NCBI GenBank assembly: GCA_947462335.1
Contig: OX381705.1
Coordinates: 33,751,570 to 33,815,569, forward strand
Length of the DNA: 64,000 nucleotides
Reading direction: 5' to 3'
DNA from: Harmothoe impar
Lineage: Eukaryota; Annelida; Polychaeta; Phyllodocida; Polynoidae
Part shown: piece by piece, positions 1 through 32,996 of the stretch
Layout of the letters: the number at the start of each line of letters is the position of its first letter
Numbering within the stretch: position 1 is the first letter of the stretch
The notes under the pieces: model-generated
What the model saw: the letters and a program-made list of their open reading frames with translations, nothing else
What the model was told of the DNA's origin: nothing
The model's database searches: none
Program-made: the position numbers and the translations under genes

Positions 1-179
1 GCTGCTGGCACTGCTGACATGCTGTGGGGTGCCAGGGGTGTGAGAGCTGCTCCATTTACACTGTGTTAAAGGTTTCAATCATACAAATACTGTTCCTAAC
101 TGTCCTTTTTATAGATGTTATAGGTACTTAGGGTGATTGAGTAGGTTCTCCACCATATTGTAACTGGGTATAGGTGTGG

Positions 180-800
180 TGTTGTCACAGTTACAAGAAA
201 AGAGGTAGTAGACTTCCATAGGCTTTAATACTGAATATCAACAAACAGTTACATACATTCTACAGTCAATTCCAATATAATGTAATCACCAAACCTTAGT
301 TCCAAATAGTATAGTCTTAGGTATCTTGAGTAGGATTACTAATACAAGGTCCTTATCCAGCTCATAGGCATGAGTACAGTCCTGATGTTATAGTGTCCTT
401 ATTGGTACGGTTGGAGCAGCATGGAGCATTAGCATATCTGCTCGTGGCGTGGCGGGGAGTTGCTCTCTGTGCAGGATCCGTCCGTCTGGCCGAGAGCTGC
501 TCGGCTGGTTGCCGTCTTCAGATGGTGTTGGCTGGATACCTCTATGATAGCTGCTGGGACTGAACTGTCTTAGGCTTTGCAACCCAAGCATTTATATTGA
601 GCTGGGAGAGCTATTTTAGGGTTCTGGAACTTCCACCTCCTCCAGGATGGAATTCCCCACGTGGGTGTAATGACACACAACATGACAACATGCTTAGCAT
701 TAACCAATGGGGCTACATTGATGTCACAGGGATTTACCCCTGCCTACACATAGGGAATAGATGACGTCATGGGTTCTACCCCCTTCTATATTTAGCAACA
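180..800 (-). mobile_element. Candidate LTR (or promoter block) on the minus strand
   Basis: On the minus strand the block begins TGTTG and ends CAACA. It carries a CREB-like TGACGTCA near its 5' side, a CCAATGG box, a TATA-like CAATATAAATGC and an ATTAAA signal near the 3' side, in the order expected of U3-R-U5. No target duplication matches at these borders, and the second LTR and coding part would lie outside the window. Alternatively it is a host promoter for a short transcript at 388-591. Confidence 0.25.
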
Positions 801-1354
801 TCTGATAATCCCTAGAATGGTTCTAAGAAGGCTGAGTCTTGCTTGTAAGAAAACAACAAACAACTTTCCCATTTATAATCTGAGTCAATGTAAGTTAATA
901 GTGCATCCTCCAGGATATGAGTCTGCCTGAATCATAGTACATACTTTAACACTATCACACTATCCCTAAACTATTCAAAACCATTGCCGTTGTTGCCATT
1001 CGGTGACATCAGCTCATAGCCAATCAGACATCACATCACTGAGTGGTCAAATAGAACATCATCACTAATTGGCTAAGAGCTACTCTGCCAAGTTGGCATA
1101 TGTAGCAGACTTCAACTGGCAGACTTGCTCCCCACCTCTGAGCCGTAGGGAAGAGGTTGGGGTTCTCGATCGCGACCTAGTCTCTCATAGATCCAGAATA
1201 GTGCATAAGAGCGTCTTATTTTGCTGTTTTAACCTTATGGGATCGGTCATGGCTCAAAATTGCCTTTAACATTGATCTCTATGGGAGACAAAAAGCTGAG
1301 TTCAAGTTACAAAGAAAACATTTTACAGTTACTTAGATTTTTAGTTCTGATTTT

Positions 1355-1910
1355 GACCACCAGGGGGCATACTAATGGCAAAAGAGTGGAAAGTAGACCC
1401 AAAAATGCTTTAAGGTAATTTTTTATGGAGAATACAATAGTCTCCTGAGCATTATTCCATTTTTGATGCTAACATTCTATATATTTGGAATGTGAATGGA
1501 ACATTTTCTATGAGAAATTAGGACATATGCCACTTTCTGGTTGCCATGGAAACCATTCCATTGGCCTATATGGAACATTTTGGTCCTCATTCTTTTGCAA
1601 ATGACATCAGTTACTCAAAACTGAAAACAGACCTCAAAAGTTCCTCCTAGAACCAAATCTACGTCAAAAAGCCACACATTTTTTAGGTTATTCTAAAGAA
1701 ATCTGACTTTTTAATCTATTTTAGTTATTACTATGGGATACAGGGTATTAGGGCTTATCTATCGTTTCAGTTATACACATAACAACTCATATTTGAGATT
1801 TGATTCCCGCAAGACTACCAATACTATCTTAGCATATGATATCTCATTTTGAATATCTTGACATGAACTTTAATTCTGAATCCCCCCCTAGATGCCCCTT
1901 TTCACTGGCT
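1355..1910 (-). repeat. Dispersed repeat, copy 1 (inverted relative to 6110-6660 and 48300-48670)
   Basis: The reverse complement shares landmarks in the same order with the two other copies: CCCCCTGGTGG, a Phe-like AAAAATGGAAT run, ACATTCCAAAT, TTGCCATGG, and a TAGATTTGG...CTGTTTTCAGTT block. Identity is moderate with many indels, so this is an old interspersed family. Confidence 0.5.
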
Positions 1911-3984
1911 TGGTCACAAAATGTTGTCCCCCGATCTCTAGTTATGGCATGCAATTTAGATATAATGCAGCAGTTCATTGAATGCATGTAACATACGATT
2001 TAAAATGCAACAAACACGTCTTAATTTGCAAATCAACCCATGCACATAACCCGGGGATGGGCCCTGAGTCAATAACCTCACAGGTCTACTCACTACTATC
2101 ACAGGCCTCACCTGGCCCGTTGACTTGTACATCTGTTGCTCCCACTTCGGCTTCACATAATTACATATTACCTGCATGCCATAATTATTTACATGCAAGC
2201 GTCAGTTTTGACTGCCTTTCTTTTGATCAGTCTCCTGCAGTTGATTCATCAGGAATAGGGTCAAACTCACGCGACTCCATTCATCAGAGTCACATGGGAG
2301 ACAAACTATGACCCTGACTGTGAGTATCATGACAAACCCTTTGCTTTATCAGTATATGACAGGATGTCACAATTGTACTCCTATAACATGCTAACCATGG
2401 AGTGTATCGATTGTTACTTCATTGTAGTGTGTACAGAACGAGTTATGTAACTGTATGTTTTTATGGGGTATAATGACAAATAGTTCAGCGTTCCTCTATG
2501 GCATCCTGAAACAATCCCTATATACTTAGAGTATGTTGCATAATTATAATCAGACATGAATTATGTCCTTCCCATTGGTTTCTTCAAAATCATATCAGAT
2601 ATGGGTAGGTTGAAGGTTTATCAATAACAAAACACATGCATTAAATCTTGTGACATTTGAAGGAGGGTAAGCTTTGGTTTAACTATATCTTAAATTCCCG
2701 CATATAACCCGCCGGGGGATGATCAAGCATGGTATGTTCTTGCAAAGCATCCCCTGGCCCTGGGGATACTGCCACTCAAAAAAAAGGTTTCTCATCACCG
2801 TGCGCATCATAAAATCAGGTTTTGAGGAAACTTCCTTTTTTGCCAATTCTAGATGAAAAACGTGGTAAAAATGGACACATTTCTGGTATTAGATTAAGGC
2901 TAAAGATGCCAGCAATGCAATGGCATAGAAATAACTTATATTTTTACCATTTTGAAGATCAATTAATTCTTATACCATAAAATGTGTGAATTTTGGCCAT
3001 GAAAACCATACAATATTCTATACATTATAGCTCACGGGTAAAAGACAGAAAGAAAAAAGGCTCCCCAGTCATACTTACCAGTCCTTGGTGATGAGAAACC
3101 AATTTTCTTTGACTGGCCTAAAGGTTGATGGTTCAGTTCACAACTGAATCCAAAACTCTTAACGTAATAAATTATTATTGAAAGGCTTATGAAATTTGAT
3201 GGAGTTGAATACCTGTCACCTAATTCATCTACCTTTCATTGGAGGGCCCTGCTGTGCATGGTGCATAAGCATGGTTCAGGAATTTCCAAAAGGGGTGCGC
3301 AGAGAAGGTGAGGTGTAATTTCTTTCGAGACACATTAGGCCAGACTTTGATATTTAATAACAAATCATTAGTCATTATTATAGTCAGCTTGCTAGCCAGG
3401 CTGAGCTGGAGAGTTACTGTGCATCCATACTAGGGAAGTTTTGTCCCCAGATGAATAGAAAATAGATTCAATACAGACTCCTCTGCTCAAAATAGGCCCC
3501 CACTGATATGGTTGACAGCCGTGCTGTATAAATAAACTGTGCCACATTCACCATACCATATATTAACTCTTTGTACAAGACATCTCTTTATGCTTTATAT
3601 GAGGGCAAGTGGTAATCAGTCATACGGCTGACCTTTTCTGCTTACAAGTATCAAAAAAAGTCCCGCCAACAAATCACCTCCTCAGCGCATGCATGACTTC
3701 TGATAGGTATCCCAGTAGGCAGCCGCTGGCCGTGTCCTCACGTGTAAACTCACCAAAATACCCATTTTCATAAATGGTCCCTCCTCCAGACTATTTGGAG
3801 TATGGCTTATCTGAAATATGCTAGTGAAAGCTCTAAACCATCCGCATCACCCTAATGTATCAGGAGAGCTGTATCATGATGCAATATACGCCTGCTAATG
3901 CTGAGAAGAACTAAAATTCAGAAAACGGGACCTTCTGTAAGATAGTAGCCATGCAGTCCTGGAGGACACATTGTCTCTATATTG

Positions 3985-4600
3985 ATTTCGCTCCCACGCC
4001 ATTAGATATACAGTCTCAGGAGTTTAACCACTGTAATCAGAACACTCTGGTCGTCATTTTGAAGTATTACAAGTGGGGGTAGGCCTATTGGAAATATTTT
4101 ATAAAGAAAAAATAAGGATTTTTTGGCAATTTTTGGCACTCTTTCAAAATCTTACATTCACATATTTGGGATCATTTGGAAGGTATTTTTTTTATCAGAT
4201 GCACAATCTACTTGGTTAATAGGAGTAATGGCATAAGAGCGAAAGTACAATGAAGCTCCCAATCCCCTGCAGCCCTATAATAACCATTGGTTTTGTTCCC
4301 ACACCATTGGAGATACAGTCTCAGGAGTTTTCCCACTGACAGCTGGACACTTCAGGCTTCATTTTGAGGTATTAAAAGTGGAATAGACCTATTGTTAGTA
4401 TTTTTAAATCAAAAAAATAAGATTTTTCAGACAATTTTTGTTTTTTTTTGGCACTTTTTGAAAATTTTTTGAAAACACATTCTTGTGGTCATCTGAAGGG
4501 TATTTTATTTGCTCCCTCAGATCCTCTAACTACTTAGCTGATGCGATGAACAGTGTGAGAGCAGGAGTAGAATAAGTTGCCTAACACCCTGCACCAGAGT
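3985..4600. repeat. Tandem duplication, two diverged units of about 304 bp
   Basis: Unit 1 (about 3985-4288) and unit 2 (about 4289-4600) share CCCAC(G/A)CCATT, GATATACAGTCTCAGGAG, CATTTTGA(A/G)GTATTA, TTGGCACT and GAAGG(G)TATTTT in the same order. No coding potential in either. Confidence 0.6.
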
Positions 4601-4714
4601 CTAGGTCTGAAGGCCTGTGTTCTCATATACTGGTTATAAAGATCACATAGCATGCTATATCTATACATGCAATATATATACACCTCTAGGGATTGTCAAA
4701 CATGTGATTCCATG

Positions 4715-4717
<3 letters not shown>

Positions 4718-4783
<66 letters not shown>
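4718..4783. repeat. (TA)n microsatellite
   Basis: Pure dinucleotide run of about 66 bases. Overlapping open frames of Ile-Tyr repeats are artefacts. Confidence 0.95.
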
Positions 4784-4786
<3 letters not shown>

Positions 4787-6109
4787 TTGCAATCATTTCT
4801 TCCCAGCAAAAAAAACACAACATCAGAATTTGTTAACCATTATGTAACGGGCCTAAAAGTTACATAATTGTATTGTTATGTTGTAGGAATAACATAAATG
4901 GGTTGATATTAAAAGTTTAATGCAGAGGTCAAGAAGAAACTTTGCCTAAAGATGCTGTAAAGTAGCCCCATATCAGTGATATTTCAGTCATTTCAGGGAA
5001 TTTCATAATATTCATCACATCACTCAGAATTATGTAATATGTTTAAAGGTTAAAGAATGCTTGGAACAGATGTGTACCATATTGACCTATGCCTATGAAA
5101 GAATTCAACTTAATATATTTAACAACAGTTGTGTGGTGTTGATTTGGAGTCGGGTCATTTTCACTGTTCAGGGACAATGGGAAAACTAATGTTTTCCCCA
5201 TTTTCAAATGATAATTGTGAAGTTAACCTTGATTTTCCAGATCAGCAAAAAAATAAGCATGGTCTCCATTTCCTATAGGAGGAATTCCCTGAGAAGGAAA
5301 GGTGTATCTGACATAGTGGTAAAATCAGACACTATCAAACTTGCAATATTTTGAACATCTCTGTGGAAAAACTAGGACTTACATGTAATATATCACAATT
5401 TTGAGGGCCTGTAAAAATGAAACTTGATGTATGAACTCATTGACTCTTCATTGAGATAAGGAGATATATGCTGTGATCAGGATCCAACCCGGTTTCACAA
5501 TGTATTCCTTTTCCCGGATATTACAGAATGCTCATCATATGCATGCATAATGAGCTTGAGGAGAGGGATGTCCAGACCTTATTATGACACTTTCAAGTGG
5601 CTCCCAAATCTAAACCACTTGACCGATCTGTATCATATAAAAACCGTTTTTCCTCTTTCAACAAGGTCTATCAATCCCAATAGTTTCCACATAATATTAT
5701 GCAACAATATCTTCAAATCTCCTGGGATACCTACCTCTGATCATTGCATTTCCAGTACTAGCCACAGGGAATTTACGCTAGTAGCAGACACAATACAAGT
5801 AGGGCATTGTAACTTTCCATTGTGGTGATGTGCATACACCATTAGTCTATGTCCTTCAAGGACGAGCCATTTGCCGGCCTGGCCAAGACCTATTCAAGAT
5901 CTATTCAAGACCTACTCAAGCTCAAGCTTTATTCAGGATACGAGTTGTTAAAAGAATCAAGGATTCCATGTCGAAATCTAAAAGACAGAGCTCCTGGTAT
6001 TTTGCGGTTGAAGTAAAAAGTCTTTATGAAGAGTTTGGTTGCAAAGCAATATGAATCCATCCCAGAATTGAAGCATATGGCGCCTGGAGGTCAATTATAG
6101 CATGAAAAA

Positions 6110-6660
6110 TGTGACAAAACGTGGGAAAACGTGACATTAGGGGAAATTACCTTTATTTAAGTTCATGTCTTTAGCTACAATTTGATATTTCAAGCATCAA
6201 TATATTTGAAATAGTTGCTGAGAAATGACATCTCAAACATGGGATGGTAGGGACATGTAGGAATTCAGAATAGACTGCAATGCGATCTCATATCAATCTA
6301 TTTTCAAATAATCCATATAAATCATATCTTTTAGAAATTAAACCAATAAATGCATATCATTGTACATAGATTTGGATCTGGTAGGAATATTGGCATTCTG
6401 TTTTCAGTTCTGAAATCCTCATGAATGGGTCAATCGAATAGGGATGATCTTTATTCCAAAGGAATGAATTCATGGTTGCCATGACAACCAAATGTCAACA
6501 AATGGGCTAAAAATGGCTAAAAACATTTTGTTTACATTCCAAATGAGACCAATTCAGAATGGAAATAGAATTTTGATAATAGCTTCAAAAGATTCCTTGG
6601 GAAAAATTAGTCTAAGGTCATTTTCTCTTAAGTATTCACATTTTTAGCTATATCTCCTGA
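6110..6660 (+). repeat. Dispersed repeat, copy 2
   Basis: Same family as 1355-1910, in opposite orientation: shared GTTCATGTC, TAGATTTGGATCTGG, CTGTTTTCAGTTCTGA, TTGCCATGACAAC and TTTACATTCCAAATGAG in order. With copy 1 it forms a large imperfect inverted pair around 2-6 kb. Confidence 0.45.
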
Positions 6661-6920
6661 AATAGCATGTTTAGAGCATTTATGGCTATTCCCCCTAATG
6701 TTACGAAATCCCAGGTTTCGTCACAAATACCCTTTACCATCTCTAACCCATACTTTTGTCAGATTTGTGTCTCTTTTTTCAAAATTGGCGTTTATGTTGT
6801 TTTGCTTCCTAACTCATTTATATCTATCTATATTACCCACAAACCTTTTCCAATGTATTTGGGGTTTAGTTTAGGGCTAAATTAGAAAGACAGCACAACT
6901 AATATAAAGGATATGTATAC

Positions 6921-6926
6921 TTTATT
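6921..6926 (-). promoter_or_regulatory. Polyadenylation signal AATAAA of the ABCC1-like gene
   Basis: AATAAA on the minus strand is 103 bases after the stop codon, the first such hexamer downstream, giving a short 3' UTR that would end near 6900. The position and canonical motif support it; the cleavage site itself is not visible. Confidence 0.6.
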
Positions 6927-7028
6927 TGTAACTGGTCAGTTGGGACATTTAGATCTACATCTGAATATGTAACCAAGTTAATGCATTTAAAAACCATAAT
7001 GATGAATATAATCATACACTTGGCAAAT

Positions 7029-26716
<19,688 letters not shown>

Positions 26717-26754
26717 GATGGTTGTTGTATTACTACGGTCCTGGTTGACTGCCT

Positions 26755-26761
26755 CTTTATA
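26755..26761 (-). promoter_or_regulatory. Candidate TATA box of the ABCC1-like gene
   Basis: On the minus strand TATAAAG (within GAGTATAAAGAGG) lies 39-45 bases upstream of the first ATG. A start about 30 bases downstream would leave a 5' leader of only some 10-20 bases. This is inference from position and motif. A more distant leader exon is equally possible, because the next 300 bases upstream also contain splice-like sites. Confidence 0.3.
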
Positions 26762-29499
26762 CTCACCCCACCTCTACTGACAGGAGATGCTGGGATGGGT
26801 GGGGAATCAGTGTTGGCTGCTGTGGTGCAATACTTGCTGTCACATCCTGTGTCTGTAGACTTACCACCACTGTTGAAATAGTTATATTTCATGTATGTGT
26901 GAATATCTGGGTCAAGGGCCACTAACTGATAGGGAGCCGGGGCAGTGGAGTAGCCGGTAGTGGTGATAGTATAGTAGTGAGTGGTGTTGGCGTGTGGATC
27001 ATGCAGTGCTCGTAGAGGGTGGTGTACGGACACTAAACCCAAAACACGTATACTATGTTCCTCTCAAGATGGCACCACAGGTACAAGCCTACCGTGGGGA
27101 CCTCATCGGTTGTCTACTGGTTATAGTGTTAGCTGTATTTAGGACAATGTCTACAGATACCTTTGATACAAAATATCTTTAAAAAAACATAGATTATGCT
27201 CAAGATAAAGAAAGCATAAAACTAGAAATAACATTATGCCTTATCTTTTAGATAGGGCTAATGATCATAACTCATGTAAAAGTACACATTTAAATGCAAC
27301 GGTGGATAAAAGAAAATTGCACGCATCCCGATTACAGTTTCTTTTTAATGTTGGTCAGGCGTGCATTATCTAGGTGATTTTTATTTGTACTTAATATCAC
27401 TAAAATAATGGCATGACCAGGCTTTCCCTGGCAAAATACAAACATAATTCAAATTAAACTTCATAGTCCACTTACATTCAATTTCTCCTTACGCCTTAGG
27501 AAAAGGTGGAGGCTGTTTCTTATCGTTATATTGACCATCACTGGTTGATAGGGGTGTTACACAATAAATACACACCCTTCGTGATCAAGCGTAGGGCACG
27601 ATGCATGACATGCAAGTAATAACAACGACATGTGGAGGAGGGGAACATATATGAATGGCCTAGAATCAGGGTTAGCTAAGATAATATTATATTAAATATG
27701 ATAAATCTCCTTAGAATATACATATACATGTATGCTATAGAATCCTCAGTCCTCGGACGGAGAAATCTCATCACATTAATGGCATTACAGAAATACGTAT
27801 ACAGTATAATTATACAAGATGTATGATATTTATATCACTCCACCTAGCAGAATACAGAAGCTCTCTCATCAGATGGCCCGTGTTCAAGCCCCACTCTAAC
27901 TCCACTTAAACAGCCGTAACCTACATAAACTATACAGGCCGGTTGGCTTTATATCACGCGGCGTGCTATTTGACTAACCCCGGTATGATCACATGATGTA
28001 GGGCGTTCAGGCCATTTTTATTGAGTGCAGAAAAGTTGTGTTTTTTGTACAGGATAGAACTTAACTTTAACTTTAACTTTAACTTTAACTAAGAGACAGG
28101 ATCTTAACTAAGAGAATTCTGAAAGAATTGTTAATCTACCACCACTAGAACATAGTTAAATTGGGTTTTCTTTGCAAAAGGTAAGGTGTTTTGGGAGGAC
28201 AAGAGAGCCCTGTCTAACCATGCAGTGGATTGGTCCTGAAATAGCACTCCCCTGCTACAGTGTGAGTGGCAGGGATCCAGGTGCAGTGGAGGGTGACTTA
28301 CATAGGGAATGTACTACTCCTAAGAAAAGGTAGATCCACATAAGTGTAAATCTGGTGGCCAATTCTTTTCCAATCACTTTGTTCTTGAGACAGGAGATAG
28401 TAAACATATATGGGAATTAAATGTATGATCCCACATTTTTATGCCCCTCTATTTTAAAGGTGATTCCATGACTTTTAGGAAATATTTTGCTGTAGTTCTG
28501 GATCTGGTAGTCCATATAACATGTGGGATATATGTAAATGTAGGCCTATATCTCAGCATTACAATCCAATCATATAGGAATTGACTGCACAAATACCCTC
28601 TGCCAGAAATATATTCTAGTAGAGGGCAGTTGCTGGGCAGCTATCAGTTACTAGTGCCAAAATGTGAGCCTGCACAGGGAGCACACACTCCCCACTTTCT
28701 ACTTACTCATTCATAGAAAACCACAAGTGGAAATGTACAAATCTTTGCGGAAACCCCACATTGTGTGGAATGAAACAATAGCTTTCAGATAGTGTGAACA
28801 TAACTGTATTTTTGGAGTCAATTAGCCATAAATGAGACATGAGTGTAAATAGAGGGCAAAACTGCTGGTTGTCTGTGCCATGGCAGGCCGCTCTGAACAC
28901 CCTATCACATGGTACTCTGGCCCGGACTCTGCCAAGTGTCAGTTTTCTTCAATCTAGTGGCACATATTTTGACCCTGCATGTCACGGCTGCTTTCAATCA
29001 TATTTAGACACAATCATTAAGTAAAGAGGAAATTGGGCACCTGCACTAGATCAAGAGTACTTAAATCCTCCCGCTACTGCTTCCTTGTAATGTATACAAT
29101 AGGATACAATATGAGATTGCAATATCACCTTGCTTCATTTGGGCTTTCTACCTCATTTAAAAATATGTTCAGGCCCGGACCCCCCTCTGTCTCTGCGATT
29201 GGGGGAGGGTGAGGGGCAGTCCCCCTCCCTTTCCTACGCCACTGAATGTATTCTTCTGTATGAGATCACAGTGTTATATTTGGTTTCTCTATGCCTTTTA
29301 TTCACAGATTTTACGCATTTTTTCATGTGCGGCTGGACTGCTGTAACAACCATTTTGGTCGAAAGTAGCTATGTTTTCAACATTTTTATTTTCTGTCTGA
29401 AAAGTGACAATTGGATGGAAGGATTTGGGTTTTAAAAACCCTTGGCTAGGGGAATGTAAAGACAAATCAAAAAGTGGCCAATGACTAGACCTTTTAGCT

Positions 29500-29747
29500 A
29501 GAACCACCCCCAGGACATAAACCACCCCTGCTGACGTGCTGCTCGTTCCTCCAGGGCTTCCTCCTGTGGCCTGAGTCGGGCTGGAGTCTCCGTCTACCTG
29601 AGCACCTGGATCTGTCTGGACGTGTTTGCGGGTGGCGCTCCACGTGGGCCGCACGGGAACTAGATACGAGACGACGGCCAGGTGTGGTGGCTGTCTCACC
29701 TGTGTAGCGTAGCATGGCAACAGGACGCAGCTGACACAGTGACACAG
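29500..29747 (+). other. GC-rich island ending in a strong splice donor; possible 5' leader exon of the repeat-protein gene
   Basis: This stretch is GC- and CpG-richer than its surroundings and ends in ACACAG|GTGAGT (donor at 29748). A matching acceptor with a pyrimidine-rich end, TTTGTCTTCAG, lies at 32887-32897, exactly 99 bases before the ATG of the 434-residue ORF. A leader exon spliced over 3.15 kb would fit, but no transcript evidence is available. Open frames on either strand here look like by-products of composition. The island could equally be an enhancer or part of a repeat. Confidence 0.3.
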
Positions 29748-30947
29748 GTGAGTTTTGTTATTATTACCTGAATAGAACAGCTTTCACATGTTCGATAGTG
29801 AGCTAAACACAGGGTAAAACGCAACACATGTAGCGGCAATACCATAGAGAGACAGGGTATGGTATTTCATGGGCACATTGATACACCAGTTGGTGGGTTG
29901 AATCGCTGGGACATGTTTTCTGTGGTGGCGGTTTGCAGCTGGTAGGTGGCGACTTCAGGTATTCGTGTATTGCACTGAGTATGAAACTGGTGTTTACAAC
30001 CAGGAGTTCTTGTCTAAAATATGAAATCATGGCATACCCTCCTTACTTATTCTTTCCCATGATGAACAGAGTTGGATTATAACCCTCCTCCCCGCAACCC
30101 CGTGTTTTTATGCACAGGGTAGATGTACGGCACACCTGCCCTGCAGGCAGTGACACATGTCACATGGGACATACATACATCTACATAGATTATTTGGATC
30201 AATAATGATACACCTCCCAAACCACGGTAATTTATGATGACATCAATATTGTTGACTGATCTACCCCGAACCTGTATTGTGCTAAGCTGTAAGTATTCAT
30301 TGCGACTAGACGTATGGTATTTATCATGCAGAACCCCTTTTCCTTTAGGGTATAGATACTGATATGGGCATGGTGCATATCATGTTGCGATTGGTCTCCT
30401 CCAGGCTTTGCCATTAGCATCATATAACTGAATATTAAAATGTACAGCTGTCGAGCCTCGAAGCAGCAATTATAATTTATACATGTATGTACAGTTGTGT
30501 CATGTGATGCCAGTGTACCATGGTTTAGGCCTGTTATTTCAAGAATCCATTAATGGTTTAAAACTGGAGGACGTGTTTGGCTTCGTATTTACAGGTACTC
30601 ATGTTGAACGTGAGCCAAAAGGGGATAAGTCATGAACTTACACCCCAATCCACCCACCATATATATAAGCCCCAGAATACCGAAACTATGCTTCTAGTCT
30701 TGTTGGAGGGGTAGTAGAAATTGGAATTAAGCGTATGCTTGTACGCAAACGCGCAGGAGAGGGGTTTGACCCAGGGGTTTTGGTCTCTATACCTCCCTGG
30801 TATGAATACTATGATATAGGCCGACGATGACTTGTGAGTATATTGTATACGTCATCTTTATGTCTAGACAGATGACACAGGCACAGAAGATTCAAGCCTA
30901 GGCCGGGGGGTGGGGGGGGGGGGGGTCATGCTAAGTATGAATCCGCT

Positions 30948-31143
30948 TACCGTACCGTCGCGATTAAGCGCCGGGGCGCTCTTCAATTTGAAGGGGCTCT
31001 TACCCAGGCGCTTATACAAGACAGGCGCTTATTCAAGGTCACGATTTTAGTGCTTAAGAAATATTTGGAAGCCCCTACACCCCGGCGCTTATTCAAGACC
31101 GGCGCTTATTCAAAACCAGGCGCTTTATCGCGACGGTACGGTA
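30948..31143. mobile_element. MITE with 25-bp TIRs starting TACCGTACCGTCGCG
   Basis: 196 bp. Left and right TIRs match at 24 of 25 positions (the difference is ATTAAG versus ATAAAG). Four internal GGCGCTTAT units are repeated. TA is the probable target. The ends resemble those of the intron-24 MITE (TACCGTA), so the two may be related. Confidence 0.75.
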
Positions 31144-31758
31144 CTCCATGATATTGACAGTGTACAAGGGAAAGTGTTCCGACAGTCAACAGCACCTAAC
31201 TGTACTTTGATTGCACCCATGCTTAAATTCTGTTAGTCTTACCTCTTACGGTAGATTTACCTCATACCCGGGACCTTAGAGCACAATGAGACGTATATAC
31301 ATGTAATATATACTATATATATGCCAACATATATCGAGCACCTAGGGGTTACCTACGCCCCCCCCCCCCCCCCCACTTTTAGTCAGGCGAGAGAGTGAAG
31401 AACCTTACGTTCTGCATATACCCAGAAGAGGGGGTTACTCTTCGGGGGTTCAATCAGTACTAGGTCTATAGGCATCCACCTAGCGTTACCTGATTGAAAT
31501 CCCCGACCATGGATGCGCCCATGGCCTAACCCTAGGAGCCCTACATGTAGTACAATATATACATGCTTTCCGCCTAAAATGGCCACCATTAGACAGCCAG
31601 TTCATATTCACTCTAACTGCAGACTAGGTACATCGTATTAACCCATCTCCGAGGCATTATACCTACCATGTATTTATAGTGTTTAGTTTATGTGACATTC
31701 AGTAAACGGTACCTGTATCAACATCTCATATACTACTTACATAAGACCCACTACGTAC

Positions 31759-32760
31759 TACCCAGGTAGCAAGGGTATATTGGGCCAATGTCGGCAATGA
31801 TCGACTCCATCGCAATTGTTATACCAACCATGGCCCATTGTAAGTAATGCATACATTGGTTCAACATACAAATTACAATGATGGCCCACCTCTGGCAATT
31901 CTGATAATGGGCCATCGCTGGGTTGACCGCTGGCCCAGAGCTGGTCCATGCTTGATATTGTTGATATTGACCCAGTGTTGGCCCAGTGTTGGGACACTTC
32001 AGGGCCATCATATTATTTCTGATGTTGGACCAACATCAATTCTATCTACACTTGTCCAATATTGGCTGTGATCTACACCAGGGGGATTCAATGTTGCCTG
32101 AAGAATTTCTTACAGGATGGCTCCTACTTTGCCATCATATTGGGTCATAAACGTGATCCCCAGTGTGCTCTACATGTTTAAAGGTCAGAGGAAGTTCATG
32201 GATGAAATTTGATACCTAAAAGTACCATTTACTGCATGACACCCGTGGGAATTTGTCAAAAGTAACTTGAAGACACCTCATATGTGGGTAATGGAGTTAG
32301 ATAAGTCCTAAATGATAGTAATACAGTTAGTATTATTTCTAACCATTTTGGGATAGAGATCAAGATGGATTAAAGACAGAAATGGATTTTTCTAAACTGA
32401 TGATTCTTGACAGTCATGTCTTAAGTATGCTTGCACATTCAATTATACACATAAAAATAATATTGTTCAATATCAGTAATTGTTGCAGTGGTCCTATATT
32501 GAAAATTATATAGTGGGGCGACATATGTATTACAAGAGTGATCCGATGTCTAATTTCTAACCATGGAATAATGTAAAAACATTTTAATGTCGGCCCAACA
32601 TTGGGCCAACATGAAATCAATATCCCTTCATCCGAGCATGGGCCATTACTGGCCCAGCGGTCAAACCAGCGGTGGGCCAATATCAAAATGCCATGATTGG
32701 CCCAATTTTAAGTGGTATATTGGCCCAATCATGGCCCAATGTACTTATGTTACCTGGGTA
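31759..32760. mobile_element. Foldback element A, TIR TACCCAGGTA(G/A)CA, GGGCC-rich arms
   Basis: 1002 bp flanked by GTAC on both sides (31755-31758 and 32761-32764). The outer 300 bases of each end are inverted and packed with TTGGGCCAA / TGGCCCA units; the middle is AT-rich and non-coding. Same family as 44192-45352. Confidence 0.7.
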
Positions 32761-32996
32761 GTACAGTTTGTATACCACATTACACGATGATACATGGATA
32801 TCATCCACTGGTAGCCTGTATTTTGGATGTTATGCACAGTTTGTTTTCAAAAATTGATATCACAGTCTGCGTGGTTTTTAAGAAAATTTGTCTTCAGTTC
32901 CAGGTCGTTGCTGGTAACCATCGGTAATCTCTGCAGAGTGTCTTAGTAGCCGAACTCCCCGGGTTAAGTGTAGCCGGATATCCGGCCGGACCCAGG

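Larger units (their letters stand above)
1..6900. other. Gene-free stretch downstream of the ABCC1-like gene
   Basis: No exon-like ORF with supporting splice sites was found. It holds an LTR-like promoter block (180-800), an inverted pair of a dispersed repeat (1355-1910 and 6110-6660), a two-unit tandem duplication (3985-4600) and a (TA)n microsatellite (4718-4783). The rest is AT-rich unique-looking sequence. Confidence 0.6.
26717..32996. other. Intergenic region between two divergent genes
   Basis: It lies between the ABCC1-like start and the repeat-protein ORF. Contents: the TATA-like site and leader of the ABCC1-like gene, a short (TTTAAC)n run near 28063-28089, the GC-rich island at 29500-29747, a MITE at 30948-31143, poly-G and poly-C runs (30903-30925, 31361-31376) and the foldback element at 31759-32760. 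No supported exon. Confidence 0.6.

Noticed and set aside
4617..4867. Tyr-Ile repeat ORFs
   Set aside because: They translate a (TA)n microsatellite; no other coding signal.
29298..29745. 140-residue minus-strand ORF
   Set aside because: No domain, no supported splice context on that strand, and the upper part is GC-rich while the lower part is ordinary AT-rich DNA.
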